32,968 nt of DNA from Candidatus Heimdallarchaeota archaeon (GTDB lineage: Archaea > Asgardarchaeota > Heimdallarchaeia > JABLTI01), in contig JAHLVZ010000001.1 of the NCBI GenBank assembly GCA_019058165.1, positions 62,412 through 95,379 on the forward strand, in the 5' to 3' direction. Shown piece by piece: positions 19,074 to 28,465 of the stretch (position 1 is its first letter; every line of letters starts with the position of its first letter). Below the pieces are notes generated by a model. It searched no databases. It was not told where the DNA came from and saw nothing but the letters and a program-made list of their open reading frames with translations. The position numbers and the translations under genes were made by a program.

Positions 19074-19466
19074 ATGAGAATAATGGATTACTCACGTATA
19101 GTTAGCAAAATCGCTGTTGATAAAGACAGCATCACATTAGGGAAAATAATTAGAATTGATGAACTACTTGGAAAAACAATCAAGAAGTATAAACCATATG
19201 CAATGATTATTGTGAAGAAACGATTTAAAAAGAAGGGTTTAGTCGTTCCGATTGATGTTGAGAGGATAGTTAAAGTGGGAGGACAATATGTTTGGTTTGA
19301 TATTTTAAAAGAAGAATTCGATGAACAAGTGAAAACAGCTAAGACGATACAAACCGTTCGAGAAACCTATACTGGTGATACTGGTTTTCATCGAGTAAAA
19401 GGCAGTCTGGGTTTTGCTTATGAACCCTATCGTTTATCTCGAAAGGGTAAGGAAAGGAAAAAGTAA
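19074..19466 (+). CDS. PRC-barrel-like domain protein
   Basis: LGKIIRIDELLGKTIKKYKPYAMIIVKKRFKKKGLVVPIDVERIVKVGGQYVWFDI. Paralog of 22763..23137. Confidence 0.6.
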   Translation: MRIMDYSRIVSKIAVDKDSITLGKIIRIDELLGKTIKKYKPYAMIIVKKRFKKKGLVVPIDVERIVKVGGQYVWFDILKEEFDEQVKTAKTIQTVRETYTGDTGFHRVKGSLGFAYEPYRLSRKGKERKK

Positions 19467-19596
19467 AAAATCTACAGCTCCATCAATCCTAAATACTCTG
19501 GTACTAACCAAGAAAAAAGGAAAAGACAAAGAGTTCTTAATTATTTATTCTCTTTTTCAAAAAAATATCTATATCTAAAGAGAATATTACTATATT

Positions 19597-21393
19597 ATGA
19601 AAGCTAAGGATTTGATAGAAAAATTATCAGAAATTCCTTTCATTCGCTTACGCAAACAAAGCAAATTCCATGATACAATTGATTTCTTCTGGAATGCAAC
19701 TGGGAAATCTGAACTTTACACTCTTTTCCCGCAGACAAAAGAGATTCGACAAATGACTTCGGGAGAACTGAATAATATTTGGTGTGTTCGCTCTCCGGAT
19801 GATAACCTCATTTATTATGGGAGCGATGTTGGAGGGAACGAGCAATTCGCTGCTTTCCAGCTAGCTCTCTCAACAAAGGAAATTCTCCAATTAAGCTCTT
19901 CATATGAATTCGACGAGTCTCCATCAGATATCTCTCCTGATGGTAAATTCTTACTCCTTCTTTCGAAACGTTCAGGTCAGACCAATCTCTTCAAAATGGA
20001 TTTAGCAACAAAAAAAGTCACTCAATTAACAGATCAAAAGAATCCTTTCTGGGGATACGCTTTATGGTCTGTCAAAGATTGGATATATTATAGTGCTAAT
20101 GATACAGATAATCGAAGAAATTTGGATATCTGGGCTGTTCGAGCAAATGGTAAAGAAAATCATCTTTTATATCGTTTCTCACCAGACTCCCGTGAATGGG
20201 TTCTTGACCTTTCAAAAGATGGGAATTATTTGGTGGTTGATACTAATGGAAAAAAGACAAGGCAAGCAGGTGTTCTCAATCTCACAAAGAACGAGATTAC
20301 TTGGTTTGGGAATGAGCAATATGATGAAAAACCCAAAGCTATAAGTCGAGACAATTCGAAATTACTAACCATCCGTTTCAAAGGTCTTGAGCGAATTCCA
20401 GTAGTGTATGATGTTCAAACTGGAGAAGAGCATATCCTGAATGTTAAAGGAGTAGTAATTGAAGGGACTTTTTGCCTAAATGATAATTATGTCGTCTATG
20501 CTCGAAGTGATCCGAAAACACCAATGAGTTTAGCGTTGTATAATCTTTTAACTGATGAAGAAGAAATTATTTTAAAACCCGAGCTTGGCATTCCAGATGA
20601 GCAGCTGATAAATGGAACAGATATTACATATCCATCTTTCGATGGATTAAAGGTACCTGCAGTTCTCTATAAACCAAAAATAGAGAGAGGAGAAAAAGCT
20701 CCAGCTTTAATGTTTCATCCTGGAGGACCAGGGGGACAATTAAGTCTATTATTCTTACCAATACTACAAATCCTCTCTCAGTTGGGTTTTGTAATCCTAG
20801 GTCCCAGTCCTCGAGGTTCTACGGGTTTTGGCATGGAATATTTGAAAGCAAATGTAAAAGATCTAGGTGGAGGAGATGCTATGGATTATGTGTATGGTAA
20901 GAATTATCTTGAATCTTTACCATATGTTGATTCCAATCGAATTGGCGTTTTTGGTGGGTCCTATGGAGGATATATGACTTATATCCTCATGACAAAATAT
21001 GCTGAATATAATTGGGCAGCTGGAGCAGCTATGTATGGTATCACTCATTGGAAAACAGTCTACGACGAGTTTCCTTTAGATTACAAACAATTCTTTGAAG
21101 GATTGCTTGGGAAGTATAAAGAAAACAAAGAACTCTGGGAGGATCGAAGCCCGTTAAATCATGTGGACAAAGTAAATGCACCAATCCTCATGATTCAAGG
21201 TGTAAATGACCCACGGTGTACTATCAGTCAATCACGATTATTCAAACAGAAATTGCTTGACTTAGGAAAACAAGAAGGAATAGATTTCGAGTATCACGAA
21301 TTCGGAGATGTTGGGCATGGAGGAAGAGAGGTTAGGAAGGCAATAGAAGAGAATAAACTGCTCGTGGATTTCTTTTTACGTAAACTAAAATAA
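19597..21393 (+). CDS. S9 family prolyl-oligopeptidase/acylaminoacyl-peptidase-like serine peptidase
   Basis: WD40-like propeller N-domain, then GPSPRGSTGFG, nucleophile motif FGGSYGGYM, GVNDPRC, DVGHGG (Ser/Asp/His). Confidence 0.95.
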   Translation: MKAKDLIEKLSEIPFIRLRKQSKFHDTIDFFWNATGKSELYTLFPQTKEIRQMTSGELNNIWCVRSPDDNLIYYGSDVGGNEQFAAFQLALSTKEILQLSSSYEFDESPSDISPDGKFLLLLSKRSGQTNLFKMDLATKKVTQLTDQKNPFWGYALWSVKDWIYYSANDTDNRRNLDIWAVRANGKENHLLYRFSPDSREWVLDLSKDGNYLVVDTNGKKTRQAGVLNLTKNEITWFGNEQYDEKPKAISRDNSKLLTIRFKGLERIPVVYDVQTGEEHILNVKGVVIEGTFCLNDNYVVYARSDPKTPMSLALYNLLTDEEEIILKPELGIPDEQLINGTDITYPSFDGLKVPAVLYKPKIERGEKAPALMFHPGGPGGQLSLLFLPILQILSQLGFVILGPSPRGSTGFGMEYLKANVKDLGGGDAMDYVYGKNYLESLPYVDSNRIGVFGGSYGGYMTYILMTKYAEYNWAAGAAMYGITHWKTVYDEFPLDYKQFFEGLLGKYKENKELWEDRSPLNHVDKVNAPILMIQGVNDPRCTISQSRLFKQKLLDLGKQEGIDFEYHEFGDVGHGGREVRKAIEENKLLVDFFLRKLK

Positions 21394-21512
21394 CAACTAA
21401 ATGAATCTACAGCAATCTAAGTCTCCGTCAATCCTAAAAACTCCGTAGACATAGGATAAAAAAAATAATTTTAAAACGTGAGGATAGAAGAAAGCAATGA
21501 AATCTATATTAC

Positions 21513-22106
21513 CTATTTTTTAAGATGATTCTTCTTCTGAGAGTATTTATACACAGTAGCTACAATTATACTTGTTAGAAATACCAAACCAAAACCAATA
21601 GATGGTAATGCCTGCCTGATATTTAGCACATTTGTTGTAAAAGTAATTGTGGCATTTGAATCAACAGTAGGAACCGTACAATAATACCAAATAGCCAGAG
21701 CAAGTGGTCTAGTAGAAGTGCTAAAAGTATGAGTATTGAAAAACGATTCGCCTGGATCAAGTACAAATGCTTCTTCTAAGGTAGGAGTCCAACTATATAC
21801 ATAATCAGTTTCTGTTTCAGGTATTAATGAAAACAAAACACTTGAGTTGGAATTTACAGCTACTGAAAAACTAAATGAAATTACACCTTTATTAAAAGCA
21901 TATGATGTGTTTAGGACTACACCTTGATTCCAAGATATAACAACAGTTTCTTCATAATAAGAAGAAACCGTTGGAGAATGTACTATTCCTAAATTAATAT
22001 TATTCAATGAAAAAACAAGAAGAATCACAAGAAATAAAATACTTTTCCTGGAATACATCCAATTTCGAGTAAATTGATTCTTCTTAATCATTTGGGAACC
22101 CTTCAT
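21513..22106 (-). CDS. Secreted/membrane-anchored protein, hypothetical (module copy 1, gene B)
   Basis: N-terminal signal, C-terminal TM. Shares YEETVVISWNQGVVLNTS, DSNATITFTT.VLN and SIGFGLVFL with 26323..26880. Confidence 0.75.
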   Translation of the reverse strand: MKGSQMIKKNQFTRNWMYSRKSILFLVILLVFSLNNINLGIVHSPTVSSYYEETVVISWNQGVVLNTSYAFNKGVISFSFSVAVNSNSSVLFSLIPETETDYVYSWTPTLEEAFVLDPGESFFNTHTFSTSTRPLALAIWYYCTVPTVDSNATITFTTNVLNIRQALPSIGFGLVFLTSIIVATVYKYSQKKNHLKK

Positions 22107-22148
22107 TCTTAAAGGATCATTGAATGCTTTTGAGTTAATATGGAATTA

Positions 22149-22667
22149 TTATGTCGATTCGAAATAGAAAGTGAGCCATTGATTACCATAGCGATAATCG
22201 ATGAGAACAGACAAGCCATAATTCATCTCTGCGAGTATATCTTTTTGGAGCATGAATGTTCTTATGATATGAGCACCCCAAGCATACTCCTGCTTAACCA
22301 TCATGGATTGATAGCGTACTTCTCTATCAAGAGAGTGCAAATGTATTTTCTCAATATTAACAATTCCATCTACTGTTTCCATAATCAAGGTAAGCTGGTC
22401 TTCCTCTAGATTATCAGTGTAAGTCGTAATGGTAAGTAATTCGATTGTTCCAGGGTACTGTGCTCTACGAGCAAGTGGAATATAAACAGAGGGAACAGTA
22501 ATACTAACTAAAATAAATACAGCGAGAATACTAATGGTTAGTTTCTTTCGAAAACCTTTCCCTTTAGGTTTCAGCTTTTCTGATCGATCTATTGCTTTTC
22601 GCTTTCTATCACTTAATACTTCAGAACCACAAACTTGACAATACTGGTTTCTCGTCAAAATACCCAC
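22149..22667 (-). CDS. Zinc-finger-tagged single-TM protein, hypothetical (module copy 1, gene A)
   Basis: CQVCGSE, one TM segment, then a conserved ectodomain. Paralog of 26988..27491. Confidence 0.75.
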   Translation of the reverse strand: MGILTRNQYCQVCGSEVLSDRKRKAIDRSEKLKPKGKGFRKKLTISILAVFILVSITVPSVYIPLARRAQYPGTIELLTITTYTDNLEEDQLTLIMETVDGIVNIEKIHLHSLDREVRYQSMMVKQEYAWGAHIIRTFMLQKDILAEMNYGLSVLIDYRYGNQWLTFYFEST

Positions 22668-22762
22668 CCTTGTACCAATATACTAGCTCTTTTCTACTAT
22701 AAAACTAGCTAAATTAAAAGAAGGATTCCATAAAAAAGTGGATAAAACAAAGAATTCACTAT

Positions 22763-23137
22763 TTATTTCTTCTTCTTACGAGGTTTTGGTCTATAGTCAG
22801 ATCCTCCTCCTGCGGTAACCCAAGAAGTTGGCACATGATCGTCAAATGTTTCACGTTCTTTTCTTAAAACCTCTATTCGTTTTATCTCTACCTCAAAATC
22901 TTCCTTGGAAATATCAAACAACACATGACTTTCTTGCTCCTTAATCACTTTTTCAAGATCAATTGGGACAAAGATTTTTCTTCGTAAAAACCGATTCACT
23001 TGAACAATAGCATATGGTTTATATTTTTTTATCGTTTTTCCTATCAAGTCTTCTATTCGAATTATTTTACCAAGTTTTTCTCCATTCTTACACATTGCAT
23101 TTTTTGAAATGAAATTTATATAATTCAAATTATACAC
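22763..23137 (-). CDS. PRC-barrel-like domain protein
   Basis: LGKIIRIEDLIGKTIKKYKPYAIVQVNRFLRRKIFVPIDLEKVI. Paralog of 19074..19466. Confidence 0.6.
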   Translation of the reverse strand: MYNLNYINFISKNAMCKNGEKLGKIIRIEDLIGKTIKKYKPYAIVQVNRFLRRKIFVPIDLEKVIKEQESHVLFDISKEDFEVEIKRIEVLRKERETFDDHVPTSWVTAGGGSDYRPKPRKKKK

Positions 23138-23203
23138 CCCTCCTTTTTTAGTGACAAATATCCTGAAATAATATTCAATAAGGACAATTAATAATAATCA
23201 TCT

Positions 23204-24391
23204 CTATCCACTTTTCTTCTTCCACAGAATTAGAATCGAAGCTCCAACCACTACTACTGGTAATCCAATACCAAGTCCTAAACCCAGATTCAGTCCTACA
23301 GAATTCTCAAAGTATGTGTAGGTTCTGATGGTATCACTAATGGATAAGAACAAGTGGGTTTCTGTTACTGTTAGTCGATCAAATATTTGGTCTCCGGTGT
23401 CTATCCCAGCAATCCTTTTCACTTTGTGAGGGTTGCTTATGTCGAAAATACTGAGGTTTCTTCCACCAGCGAATAATCGATCGCCCACAATATCTATGTC
23501 ATGAATAATTCCTTCAACAGCTAAGTTCTTTTCAGGAAAGTCGTAATCCCAACAAATTATTGGATTAAAAGGATCTGCGCAGTCATAGACTTGAATCCCA
23601 GATTCCAAAAAGGTATTTATGACATAGTTCCCGTACACCCCACTACTAACAGAGGTGTTTTTTGTACTTTGAATTTCTCCATATAATAAAGGATGAACTG
23701 GATCCGCTATATTATAGATTTTTACACCATTCCCCACCAAGTACAAGAAGTCATTAATGACATGCATTCCCCCACCAGACGACGGAACAAACGCCACTTG
23801 CTCAGGTGACGACTGATTACTGCAATTAAAGATTAGCAAATCGTCTGAGCTAACATAGGCATAATTTTTGTATCCAATTATCTGTCTTGGACTCTCAACC
23901 ATATTTGGTATACTTAACTTAGAAGAATTTCCTAATAGAACAGGATTTGTTAAGTCAGTCATATTTACAAGTGCTACTAAAAATCTTTCCACACACAAAA
24001 CCGACCTCTCTACGAGTAAATAAGCAATGTTCTCACTAATATTGAAATCTTTAATCTACCAAGTAGAATTTAAGACATACCTTCCAACAACAACAGGACT
24101 CTCAGGTTGGTGAACATCTATAATCTGTACTATGTTCCTATATCCCGGATCTTGAGAGTTATTCGCTACCCAGAGATAAAGATACCCGTCCTGTTCACAA
24201 AGAACATAACCACTCTCCCATGCTTCTTGTAGGAAAGGAGTATCTACTTCGTCTATGAGGTAAAATCCCTCGCCCATAATAGTGGCATTATTCATTGAAA
24301 CGATAAGTAAGATAGAACATATAAAAAGCAACTTCAGCAGTGAAGAGACTGAATCCCTTCTAACTTTGCTTCTATTTTCATTTCTTTTCAT
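23204..24391 (-). pseudogene. LVIVD-repeat beta-propeller surface protein interrupted by one in-frame TAG (24056-24058)
   Basis: ORFs 24056..24433 and 23204..23998 are in the same frame. Reading through TAG gives ...VVVGRYVLNSTW*IKDFNISENIAYLLVERSVLCVERFLVALVNMTDLTNPVLLG... with no other stop. Signal at N-terminus (MKRNENRS at 24391), TM at C-terminus. Confidence 0.7.
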
Positions 24392-24468
24392 AACTCCCAT
24401 CACCATTAACAAGCTAAGTAATATTATTAACACTATATAGGGTGTTTACCTTATTCTATTTTTCTAAT

Positions 24469-24492
24469 ACTTTACAACCAAGACAAAGAATT
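24469..24492 (+). repeat. 24-nt intergenic repeat, copy 1
   Basis: ACTTTACAACCAAGACAAAGAATT. Confidence 0.9.
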
Positions 24493-24603
24493 TTTCAGCA
24501 AAAGAGATCTCATTAACCGCAACAAGTTATTTGTGTATGTTAGATGAGTCTTTACCTAATTTCAAACAGGATTTTCCCCATTTTAAAACTAAAAAAAGTA
24601 AAG

Positions 24604-26187
24604 CTACTTCTGTTTCTTATATACAATGAGTGCGATTACAGGCATGGTTGCGAAGAGCATGACGGCTATGAAGACTAAAAATACAGTAACAGTAAGAGGT
24701 CGGGTAATTGGTATAGGTGAGTCAACAAATTTCGTAACAAAAGCATCACTCGAACCACCTAAGATATAACCATAAGCATTCTCAGTGGGAAAATCATTTG
24801 AACGGGTATCACCTGTGACAAAACAGCTCCCATCACTAGCAAAAGCAATCCCCCATCCATTATCAGAATCACTACCTCCCAGAAACGTGCTCCACAAAAG
24901 GGAGCCGCTGGAATTGAATCTACCAACAAAAGCATCCGACGTACCACCATATGCACTATCATATGCATTCAACATTGGGAAATCATCTGAACGGGTATCT
25001 CCTACCACCAAGCAACTATCATCACCACGAACAGCAATATCATGAACACGATCCGAATCACTTCCACCAAGAAAAGTGCTCCAGAGTAAAGAACCTCTCT
25101 TAGAAAATTTTGTAATGAAAACATCATCATCACCATTAATCGTCTCATCATAGGCATTTTTAGTAGGGAAATCACTTGAATAAGTAAAACCAGCAATATA
25201 ACAATAACCATTAAAAGCAGTAGCAATACCTATTCCTTTATCTAAATTACTACCTCCGAGAAAAGTACTCCACTGAATGATTCCATTCGCAGAAAATTTA
25301 GTAACAAAAGCATCAGTACCTTCAATGGTAGAATCATAAGCATTTAATGTAGGAAAATCAGTTGAAGTAGTATAGCCTGTAATATAACAGCTGTTATCAC
25401 TTGCAACAATAATACCCTTAGCTTCGTCCCATGAAGCTCCTCCGAGGTAGGTGCTCCAGAGGAGCGAACCACTTGCTGAGAACTTGGAAACAAAAGCATC
25501 ACCTTTTAAACCACCATTATAAGAGTTATCATGTGCATTTTTAGTTGGGAAATCACTCGATTTTGTTGAACCTGTTATATAACAGCTACCATCATTAGCT
25601 ACAGCAACACCTCTGCAATATTCGTAATCATTCCCTCCCAAATAAGTACTCCAGAGTAAAGAACCACTTGAAGAAAATTTTGTGATAAAAGCATCGTGAA
25701 AACCACTAAAAGTGCTATTATAAGCGTTCAAGGTTGGAAAATCATTTGATTCAGTATCTCCTATCACATAACAACTGCCATCACTACCAACAGCAATAGC
25801 ATAACAAATATCCCAAATACTTCCTCCTAGGAATGTACTCCATAAAAGCTCTCCATTTGCAGAGAATTTTGCTACAAAAGCATCAGTATTATTAACAAAA
25901 TTGTAAGAAGCATTCAAAATAGGAAAATCAGCTGATCGAGTAGCACCAGTTACATAACAAGAACCATCTTCAGTAACGGCAATATCATTCCCACGATCCG
26001 TCTCATTTCCGCCAAGGTAGGTGCTAAAATTCAATTTGGGATAGGTTGCAGGTAAAGCTTCAGGATAAGCAAGTGTTATAGTTTGTTCAGTAAAAGGAAG
26101 CACTTGCTGGGTTGCAGAAAGAAACACCACACTTATGAGGAGGACAATGCTCAAACGATTGATTACTAATCGTAAAAATTTTCCCAA
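24604..26187 (-). CDS. SBBP seven-repeat beta-propeller surface protein with C-terminal TM
   Basis: Seven repeats of ST(Y/F)LGG...D(I/V)A...SCYVTG.T.S.DFP..NAY...DAFV.KF, N-terminal signal and C-terminal TM. Confidence 0.92.
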   Translation of the reverse strand: MGKFLRLVINRLSIVLLISVVFLSATQQVLPFTEQTITLAYPEALPATYPKLNFSTYLGGNETDRGNDIAVTEDGSCYVTGATRSADFPILNASYNFVNNTDAFVAKFSANGELLWSTFLGGSIWDICYAIAVGSDGSCYVIGDTESNDFPTLNAYNSTFSGFHDAFITKFSSSGSLLWSTYLGGNDYEYCRGVAVANDGSCYITGSTKSSDFPTKNAHDNSYNGGLKGDAFVSKFSASGSLLWSTYLGGASWDEAKGIIVASDNSCYITGYTTSTDFPTLNAYDSTIEGTDAFVTKFSANGIIQWSTFLGGSNLDKGIGIATAFNGYCYIAGFTYSSDFPTKNAYDETINGDDDVFITKFSKRGSLLWSTFLGGSDSDRVHDIAVRGDDSCLVVGDTRSDDFPMLNAYDSAYGGTSDAFVGRFNSSGSLLWSTFLGGSDSDNGWGIAFASDGSCFVTGDTRSNDFPTENAYGYILGGSSDAFVTKFVDSPIPITRPLTVTVFLVFIAVMLFATMPVIALIVYKKQK

Positions 26188-26297
26188 AAAACTAACCCTC
26201 AGTAATATACTCTTAACTTGTAATAATTAAATACTTTTGTAAAAAATAACCAGAAATTGTTAGTCATGACCTTTGAAGAATTACTTGAGTGAATTTT

Positions 26298-26321
26298 ACT
26301 TTACAACCAAGACAAAGAATT
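26298..26321 (+). repeat. 24-nt intergenic repeat, copy 2
   Basis: ACTTTACAACCAAGACAAAGAATT, immediately next to the stop of 26323..26880. Confidence 0.9.
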
Positions 26322-26322
26322 T

Positions 26323-26880
26323 TCATCCTTTTCGCTTTCGTTTAAACCTAATTGCAATTATTACACAAGAAAGAAAGACTAACCCATAGCCAATTGAAGA
26401 TAATTTATTCCCAAAATTCAGTACTTTAGTTGTAAAAGTAATCGTAGCATTTGAACCCTCTAAAGGAATTGTACAATAATATTTGATGACCATTCCAACA
26501 CCACAATCAGAAAGCTTCAAAGAGTGATTATTGGAATAGGATTCTCCAGGATTAAGCTGTATTTCATTTTCAATTACCGGAGTCCAGTTAACGCTATAAC
26601 ATGATCCTGTAGCTGGGACATGCGTGAAGAGTACACTTGAATTTGAGTCTAATGAAACAGAGAAACTAAGGAAAACTTCTCCATTATTATGTATCATGGA
26701 AGTGTTTACAGCTACTCCTTGATTCCAATAAATTTCAATCGTTTCTTCATAAAGAGTGGAATCAATAGGTGATTGCACGATTCTTGCGTTTATAATAACT
26801 AATGAAAAGAAAATAACAAGTACTAAAAACGAAATGCTTCTTCTAGAAAGAAACATAGGATAATACAGATTTCTTTTCAA
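26323..26880 (-). CDS. Secreted/membrane-anchored protein, hypothetical (module copy 2, gene B)
   Basis: YEETIEIYWNQGVAVNTS, GSNATITFTTKVLN, SSIGYGLVFL shared with 21513..22106. Confidence 0.75.
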   Translation of the reverse strand: MKRNLYYPMFLSRRSISFLVLVIFFSLVIINARIVQSPIDSTLYEETIEIYWNQGVAVNTSMIHNNGEVFLSFSVSLDSNSSVLFTHVPATGSCYSVNWTPVIENEIQLNPGESYSNNHSLKLSDCGVGMVIKYYCTIPLEGSNATITFTTKVLNFGNKLSSIGYGLVFLSCVIIAIRFKRKRKG

Positions 26881-26965
26881 GTAAACCTACCCCAATACAA
26901 TATAATATAACTAATTCATAGTTAAATGTATTCAAACTAGAAATGAAAAATCCATGGAAAATAAT

Positions 26966-26989
26966 ACTTTACAACCAAGACAAAGAACT
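26966..26989 (+). repeat. 24-nt intergenic repeat, copy 3
   Basis: ACTTTACAACCAAGACAAAGAACT, touching the stop codon of 26988..27491. Confidence 0.9.
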
Positions 26990-27491
26990 AGAACAGATAT
27001 GTAATCCATTGGTCTTTATACTTGAATTCAATATGCAAAACAATCCCATCATTCAGCGAAGGTTCTTCTTTGTGGATAAAAAATGTATGCACGAAATTCC
27101 TGCGTGGTCCGTTTTCCATATCATATTCAATTGTATCATAATGGATTTGTCTGTCCACTGAAAACAGATGAATGTGTTTTATGCTTACTCGTCCCAGCCT
27201 AACTTCCGTAAATATTTCCAATTTATTATAATCTTGATCATACTGGTAGATGTTCACGCTTTTTATGTAGAGTTCTCCTTGAAATTGTGCTCTCGAAGCA
27301 AAGGGTATAGTAATCGAAGGTACTGCAATGAGCACAAAAACAGTTAACGCAAATACTCCAGTTAATCTTTTGCTGCGGAAGATATTCTTGAAAAACTGCT
27401 TCTTATCCTTACTATCTTTGACTTCTCTATTCTTCCGTCTTCCACTTAATTGCTCAGAACCACACACGTGACAATGTTTTTTTCTCGTCAT
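26988..27491 (-). CDS. Zinc-finger-tagged single-TM protein, hypothetical (module copy 2, gene A)
   Basis: CHVCGSEQLSGRRK, one TM segment, IKHIHLFSVDRQIHYD. Paralog of 22149..22667. Confidence 0.75.
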   Translation of the reverse strand: MTRKKHCHVCGSEQLSGRRKNREVKDSKDKKQFFKNIFRSKRLTGVFALTVFVLIAVPSITIPFASRAQFQGELYIKSVNIYQYDQDYNKLEIFTEVRLGRVSIKHIHLFSVDRQIHYDTIEYDMENGPRRNFVHTFFIHKEEPSLNDGIVLHIEFKYKDQWITYLF

Positions 27492-27600
27492 GTAAGCCCA
27501 CCCCAGTACAATATATTATAGCTTTTCCTAATAATAAAACTAATCATAATAATATGAGGAAATGTCAAAGAAATTTGCATTGACTAATAAATTACAACCT

Positions 27601-27624
27601 ACTTTACAATCAAGACAAAGAATT
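27601..27624 (+). repeat. 24-nt intergenic repeat, copy 4
   Basis: ACTTTACAATCAAGACAAAGAATT (one mismatch), between divergent genes. Confidence 0.9.
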
Positions 27625-27790
27625 TTTCACCAGTACGTTCTTCTTTTTTGCTAAAAAATTAAATTCAAAGAAGTACGTTGTGTATTTGAAAATTAATGTG
27701 GGTTGTTTTCTTTGTCAGTAAAATGTCTAAATTGTGGGGAAATGATTGAATCGGATAGTGACCAATGCAATAGTTGTGGATTTAAAATTG
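27601..27790 (+). repeat. 190-nt direct repeat, copy A (pairs with 32779..32968)
   Basis: Shared 24-mer, TTCACC, GTTCTTCTTTTTGCTAAAAAAATTAAATTCAAAGAAG and the zinc-ribbon CDS start. Extends to the window edge. Confidence 0.88.
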
Positions 27791-28110
27791 ATAAAAGAGA
27801 ATCCAACGAACAAGTAGCTAAACATCTGCGAATTTTTTCTCTTATCTCATTAATATTTGGTTGTGTAGGAATGGGTTTCTTTTGGTGGTTCCCATTGCTT
27901 CCCTTAAATAATAAAATTAGTCTTGGTAATTGGGTAGCTTTATCTTTGTTTTGTCTCTTTATGATTTCTGCTATTCTTGGAATCATTTTTGGTGGTCTCA
28001 GCGTAAGAAAAGGAAAGAGATGGTTCTCGATAATCGGACTACTGTTTAATGCGTTTACGTTATTTACTCTAATATGGAGTTTAGTGATTTTCATCTTGAA
28101 TTTCTTCTAA
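27703..28110 (+). CDS. Zinc-ribbon multi-TM membrane protein
   Basis: CLNCGEMIESDSDQCNSCGFKI followed by about three TM helices. TTG start; the second copy at 32881 has ATG at the same position. Confidence 0.75.
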   Translation: MFSLSVKCLNCGEMIESDSDQCNSCGFKIDKRESNEQVAKHLRIFSLISLIFGCVGMGFFWWFPLLPLNNKISLGNWVALSLFCLFMISAILGIIFGGLSVRKGKRWFSIIGLLFNAFTLFTLIWSLVIFILNFF

Positions 28111-28257
28111 ATAATTTTTACAATTTAGACTTTACAGATTAATTTTTTTTACAATCATCAAATCCTTCTCCAAACATTAGTAACAATGCTAAAAGCACAT
28201 TAACAAATTCTCTAAACTTTTCATTTCGCAATTTAATACTTTATATGATGATTAAAT

Positions 28258-28281
28258 ACTTTACAACCAAGACAAAGAATT
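28258..28281 (+). repeat. 24-nt intergenic repeat, copy 5
   Basis: ACTTTACAACCAAGACAAAGAATT. Confidence 0.9.
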
Positions 28282-28465
28282 CTAAAACAAATCACCAAAC
28301 AAATAACTCAACTTCTTTATATAATGGATCTTTTCAAGCCCGAAAAGTAAACCACTCTAAGAGATTTCATGAAGACATCATCTAACCACTAATTTCTCCT
28401 GTTTTGTGGATAGGAAACTCCTTGATATATTCTCTTAGTAATTTTTTAATTGTTAATATCATATT

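Noticed and set aside
22140-22409. Plus-strand ORF opposite the zinc-finger TM gene
   Set aside because: The opposite frame has a conserved paralog at 26988..27491; this one does not.
23204-24391. Genome-wide TAG recoding (pyrrolysine code)
   Set aside because: TAG serves as the apparent natural stop for several genes here (e.g. 862..2109, 6494..7453, 24604..26187). No pyl genes are seen in the window, so only a local event is supported.
24785-25226. Small ORFs on both strands within the SBBP gene
   Set aside because: By-products of the repeated propeller coding sequence.
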